Positions 59,601 to 64,000 of a DNA stretch of 64,000 nt are shown in pieces (the stretch's first letter is position 1; every line of letters starts with the position of its first letter). The stretch is from Xanthostigma xanthostigma (taxonomy: Eukaryota; Arthropoda; Insecta; Raphidioptera; Raphidiidae). The position numbers and the translations under genes were made by a program. Where the stretch lies: contig OY754464.1 of the NCBI GenBank assembly GCA_963575645.1, forward strand, positions 66,686,948 through 66,750,947. Direction: 5' to 3'. A model generated the notes under the pieces. It saw nothing but the letters and a program-made list of their open reading frames with translations. It had not been told where the DNA came from and searched no databases.

Positions 59601-62600
59601 AAGTACGCTGAATCGAATGGGACCAAGCGCACATTCGTATCTCTGTTAGTTTAGACGCTATGACGGTTTAAAGTGTAAAAAAATTTAAACAGTTAAAATT
59701 GGCTATATCTCCGAAACCAAAAGAGATACAAGGTTGCGGGTGGTCGGAATCGATTCAGAATGACTTTTTCTATAAGTACCTGTAATATCAAGTAAATTAT
59801 TTTTCGAAAATTTCTCGAAAATGTAAGAAGGGTACCCCCTTCTTACTTTTTCCGATTTTAAAAACACAAAAATCACTGTAATATTCTTCGAAAACGACTT
59901 AAAATTGAGGTTGTTCTTATGTATAAAATCACGCTAAATCGATTCCGACCACTCCCACATCTGTATCTACAGTCGTTTAAAAGTTACAGCGCTTTTAAGT
60001 TTTTCTCAAAAAAATGTAAATAAAGGCCCATATCTCCGAAACTAAAAGTGACACTGGGTTGCGGATGGTCGGAATCGATTCAGCTTGAAATTTTCTATAA
60101 GCGCGGTTAGTATAAAACGGTCCAAAAATCGCTTAGTGTCTTAAAAAGTTGCAATTTTGCAAAACGGATATGAAAACATGAAAAGATTTGCGATATTTGG
60201 CAAAATATATAATTTTTTTAGATATGCCTAATAGTGACGTTACTTATACAAAAAAGTACGCTGAATCGAATGGGACCAAGCGCACATTCGTATCTCTGTT
60301 AGTTTAGACGCTATGACGGTTTAAAGTGTAAAAAAATTTAAACAGTTTAAATTGGCTATATCTCCGAAACCAAAAGAGATACAAAGTTGCGGGTGGTCGG
60401 AATCGATTCAGAATGACTTTTTCTATAAGTACCTGTAATATCAAGCGAAATTATTTTTCGAAAATTTCTCGAAAATGTAAGAAGGGTACCCCCTTCTTAC
60501 TTTTTCCGATTTTAAAAACACACAAAAATCACTGTTATATTCTTCGAAAACGACTTAAAACTGAGGTTGTTCTTATGTAAAAAATCACGCTGAATCGATT
60601 CCGACCACTCCCACATCTGTATCAATAGTCGTTTGAAAGTTACAGAGCTTTTAAGTGTTTCTCAAAAAAATATAAATAAAGGCCCATATCTCCGAAACTA
60701 AAAGTGATACTGGGTTGCGGATGGTCGGAATCGATTCAGCTTGAAATTTTCTATAAGCTCGGTTAGTATAAAACGGTCCAAAAGTCGCTTAGTGTCTTAA
60801 AAAGTTGCAATTTTGCAAAACGGACATGAAAATATGAAAAGATTTGCGAAATTTGGCAAAATATATAATTTTTTTAGATATGCTTAATAGTGACGATACT
60901 TATAGAAAAGAGTACGCTGAATCGAATGGGACCAAGCGCACATTCGTATCTCTGTTAGTTTAGACGCTATGACGGTTTAAAATGTAAAAAAATTTAAACA
61001 GTTAAAATTGGCTATATCTCCGAAACCAAAAGAGATACAAGGTTGCGGGTGGTCGGAATCGATTCAGAATGACTTTTTCTATAAGTACCTGTAATATCAA
61101 GCGAAATTATTTTTCGAAAATTTCTCGAAAATGTAAGAAGGGTACCCCCTTCTTACTTTTTCCGATTTTAAAAACACACAAAAATCACTGTTATATTCTT
61201 CGAAAACGACTTAAAACAGTGGTTGTTTTTATGTAAAAAATCACGCTAAATCGATTCCGACCACTCCCACATCTGTATCAATAGTCGTTTGAAAGTTACA
61301 GAGCTTTTAAGTGTTTCTCAAAAAAATATAAATAAAGGCCCATATCTCCGAAACTAAAAGTGATACTGGGTTGCGGATGGTCGGAATCGATTCAGCTTGA
61401 AATTTTCTATAAGCTCGGTTAGTATAAAACGGTCCAAAAGTCGCTTAGTGTCTTAAAAAGTTGCAATTTTGCAAAACGGATATGAAAACATGAAAAGATT
61501 TGCGATATTTGGCAAAATATATAATTTTTTTAGATATGCCTAATAGTGACGTTACTTATACAAAAAAGTACGCTGAATCGAATGGGACCAAGCGCACATT
61601 CGTATCTCTGTTAGTTTAGACGCTATGACGGTTTAAAGTGTAAAAAAATTTAAACAGTTTAAATTGGCTATATCTCCGAAACCAAAAGAGATACAAAGTT
61701 GCGGGTGGTCGGAATCGATTCAGAATGACTTTTTCTATAAGTACCTGTAATATCAAGCGAAATTATTTTTCGAAAATTTCTCGAAAATGTAAGAAGGGTA
61801 CCCCCTTCTTACTTTTTCCGATTTTAAAAACACACAAAAATCACTGTTATATTCTTCGAAAACGACTTAAAACTGAGGTTGTTCTTATGTAAAAAATCAC
61901 GCTGAATCGATTCCGACCACTCCCACATCTGTATCAATAGTCGTTTGAAAGTTACAGAGCTTTTAAGTGTTTCTCAAAAAAATATAAATAAAGGCCCATA
62001 TCTCCGAAACTAAAAGTGATACTGGGTTGCGGATGGTCGGAATCGATTCAGCTTGAAATTTTCTATAAGCTCGGTTAGTATAAAACGGTCCAAAAGTCGC
62101 TTAGTGTCTTAAAAAGTTGCAATTTTGCAAAACGGACATGAAAATATGAAAAGATTTGCGAAATTTGGCAAAATATATAATTTTTTTTAGATATGCTTAA
62201 TAGTGACGTTACTTATAGAAAAAAGTACGCTGAATCGAATGGGACCAAGCGCACATTCGTATCTCTGTTAGTTTAGACGCTATGACGGTTTAAAGTGTAA
62301 AAAAATTTAAACAGTTAAAATTGGCTATATCTCCGAAACCAAAAGAGATACAAGGTTGCGGGTGGTCGGAATCGATTCAGAATGACTTTTTCTATAAGTA
62401 CCTGTAATATCAAGCGAAATTATTTTTCGAAAATTTCTCGAAAATGTAAGAAGGGTACCCCCTTCTTACTTTTTCCGATTTTAAAAACACACAAAAATCA
62501 CTGTTATATTCTTCGAAAACGACTTAAAACTGAGGTTGTTCTTATGTAAAAAATCACACTGAATCGATTCCGACCACTCCCACATCTGTATCAATAGTCG

Positions 62601-63101
62601 TTTGAAAGTTACAGAGCTTTTAAGTGTTTCTCAAAAAAATATAAATAAAGGCCCATATCTCCGAAACTAAAAGTGATACTGGGTTGCGGATGGTCGGAAT
62701 CGATTCAGCTTGAAATTTTCTATAAGCTCGGTTAGTATAAAACGGTCCAAAAGTCGCTTAGTGTCTTAAAAAGTTGCAATTTTGCAAAACGGACATGAAA
62801 ATATGAAAAGATTTGCGAAATTTGGCAAAATATATAATTTTTTTAGATATGCTTAATAGTGACGTTACTTATAGAAAAAAGTACGCTGAATCGAATGGGA
62901 CCAAGCGCACATTCGTATCTCTGTTAGTTTAGACGCTATGACGGTTTAAAGTGTAAAAAAATTTAAACAGTTAAAATTGGCTATATCTCCGAAACCAAAA
63001 GAGATACAAGGTTGCGGGTGGTCGGAATCGATTCAGAATGACTTTTTCTATAAGTACCTGTAATATCAAGCGAAATTATTTTTCGAAAATTTCTCGAAAA
63101 T

Positions 63102-63125
63102 GTAAGAAGGGGGTACCCTTCTTAC
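63102..63125. repeat. Satellite hairpin with flipped loop
   Basis: The 24-bp hairpin reads GTAAGAAGGG-GGTA-CCCTTCTTAC, the exact reverse complement of the usual form with TACC in the loop. The flanks are in normal orientation. Confidence 0.95.
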
Positions 63126-64000
63126 TTTTTCCGATTTTAAAAACACACAAAAATCACTGTTATATTCTTCAAAAACGACTTAAAACTGAGGTTGTTCTTA
63201 TGTAAAAAATCACGCTGCATCGATTCCGACCACTCCCACATCTGTATCAATAGTCGTTTGAAAGTTACAGAGCTTTTAAGTGTTTCTCAAAAAAATATAA
63301 ATAAAGGCCCATATCTCCGAAACTAAAAGTGATACTGGGTTGCGGATGGTCGGAATCGATTCAGCTTGAAATTTTCTATAAGCTCGGTTAGTATAAAACG
63401 GTCCAAAAATCGCTTAGTGTCTTAAAAAGTTGCAATTTTGCAAAACGGATATGAAAACATGAAAAGATTTGCGATATTTGGCAAAATATATAATTTTTTT
63501 AGATATGCCTAATAGTGACGTTACTTATACAAAAAAGTACGCTGAATCGAATGGGACCAAGCGCACATTCGTATCTCTGTTAGTTTAGACGCTATGACGG
63601 TTTAAAGTGTAAAAAAATTTAAACAGTTAAAATTGGCTATATCTCCGAAACCAAAAGAGATACAAGGTTGCGGGTGGTCGGAATCGATTCAGAATGACTT
63701 TTTCTATAAGTACCTGTAATATCAAGCGAAATTATTTTTCGAAAATTTCTCGAAAATGTAAGAAGGGTACCCCCTTCTTACTTTTTCCGATTTTAAAAAC
63801 ACACAAAAATCACTGTTATATTCTTCGAAAACGACTTAAAACTGAGGTTGTTCTTATGTAAAAAATCACGCTGAATCGATTCCGACCACTCCCACATCTG
63901 TATCAATAGTCGTTTGAAAGTTACAGAGCTTTTAAGTGTTTCTCAAAAAAATATAAATAACGGCCCATATCTCCGAAACTAAAAGTGATACTGGGTTGCG

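Larger units (their letters stand above)
35984..64000. repeat. 656-bp satellite DNA array, open at the right
   Basis: Head-to-tail array filling the last 28 kb. Using TCCCACATCT as phase mark, monomers start at 36011, 36667, 37322, 37977, 38633, 39289, 39945, 40601, 41257, 41913, 42569, 43225, 43881, 44537 (half), 44865, 45521, 46177, 46832, 47488, 48144, 48800, 49456, 50112, 50768, 51424, 52080, 52736, 53392, 54052, 54708, 55364, 56020, 56676, 57332, 57988, 58644, 59300, 59953, 60609, 61265, 61921, 62578, 63234 and 63890. Spacing is 656 in most, with 653, 655, 657 and 660 variants. There is no interruption by any transposon. It is AT-rich, with one KpnI site (GGTACC) in nearly every monomer and ClaI sites (ATCGAT) in the conserved boxes. 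Repeated 66-86-codon frames are chance frames. Confidence 0.97.

Noticed and set aside
39692..63000. Recurrent 66-86-codon frames in the satellite
   Set aside because: They appear only where single substitutions remove stops, on both strands, with no start context or conserved protein. They are by-products of the repeat.
35984..64000. CRISPR-like or rDNA array
   Set aside because: Monomers of 656 bp have no unique spacers, and no rRNA-like sequence is present.

Overview
The window looks like gene-poor, AT-rich insect chromatin. I infer an insect, probably a lepidopteran, from the repeat families: Helitron-like elements carrying a tRNA-Lys-like sequence, a MITE family that opens near a GGAGGAGG motif, Penelope-like remnants and an LTR-like repeat pair. 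The species cannot be fixed from sequence alone. No prokaryotic gene organisation is present, and no complete host gene can be supported. Almost all short open frames are chance frames inside repeats.

Positions 1-35,983 are a mosaic of nested transposable elements. At least seven copies or fragments of one non-autonomous family (here F1, ends TTGACGTGATAACG and GACAACCA) lie at 1, 1468, 9624, 9878, 23,899, 26,078 and 32,742. Helitron-like elements (TC start, hairpin, CTAG end) lie near 9.0, 17.4, 19.2, 21.0, 23.7, 24.4, 29.2-30.2 and 34.6 kb. Three of them carry a tRNA-Lys-like sequence. Several DNA transposons keep readable target duplications: a pogo-like element (11,246-12,147, TA), a mariner-like MITE nested in a Helitron (29,615-30,231, TA), a hAT-like element (33,649-33,979, 8 bp) and a PIF/Harbinger-like palindromic MITE (35,448-35,657, TAA). 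Long foldbacks lie at 3.9, 8.4, 15.8, 17.5, 18.1, 21.9 and 22.6 kb. Three of these contain a CTGANGA-stem-GAAA arrangement like a hammerhead ribozyme core, and one lies just downstream of a decayed Penelope-like C-terminus. The longest real coding stretch is a 5'-truncated LINE reverse transcriptase on the minus strand (31,283-32,419). A GC-rich block at 27,436-27,835 is the only place where a host exon seems possible.

Positions 35,984-64,000 are one uninterrupted head-to-tail satellite array, running off the right edge. The monomer is 656 bp. It is itself an old dimer of two diverged 328-bp halves. I count 42 complete monomers, one exact half-monomer (44,537-44,864) and partial ends. Each monomer carries a perfect 10-bp-stem hairpin with a KpnI site, and a 17-bp box (GGTCGGAATCGATTCAG) twice directly and once inverted. 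Shared variants show higher-order duplications of about 3 and 12 monomers, transfer of left-edge variants into the interior, and one monomer whose hairpin loop is flipped. The array abuts a near-perfect 33-bp-arm palindrome.
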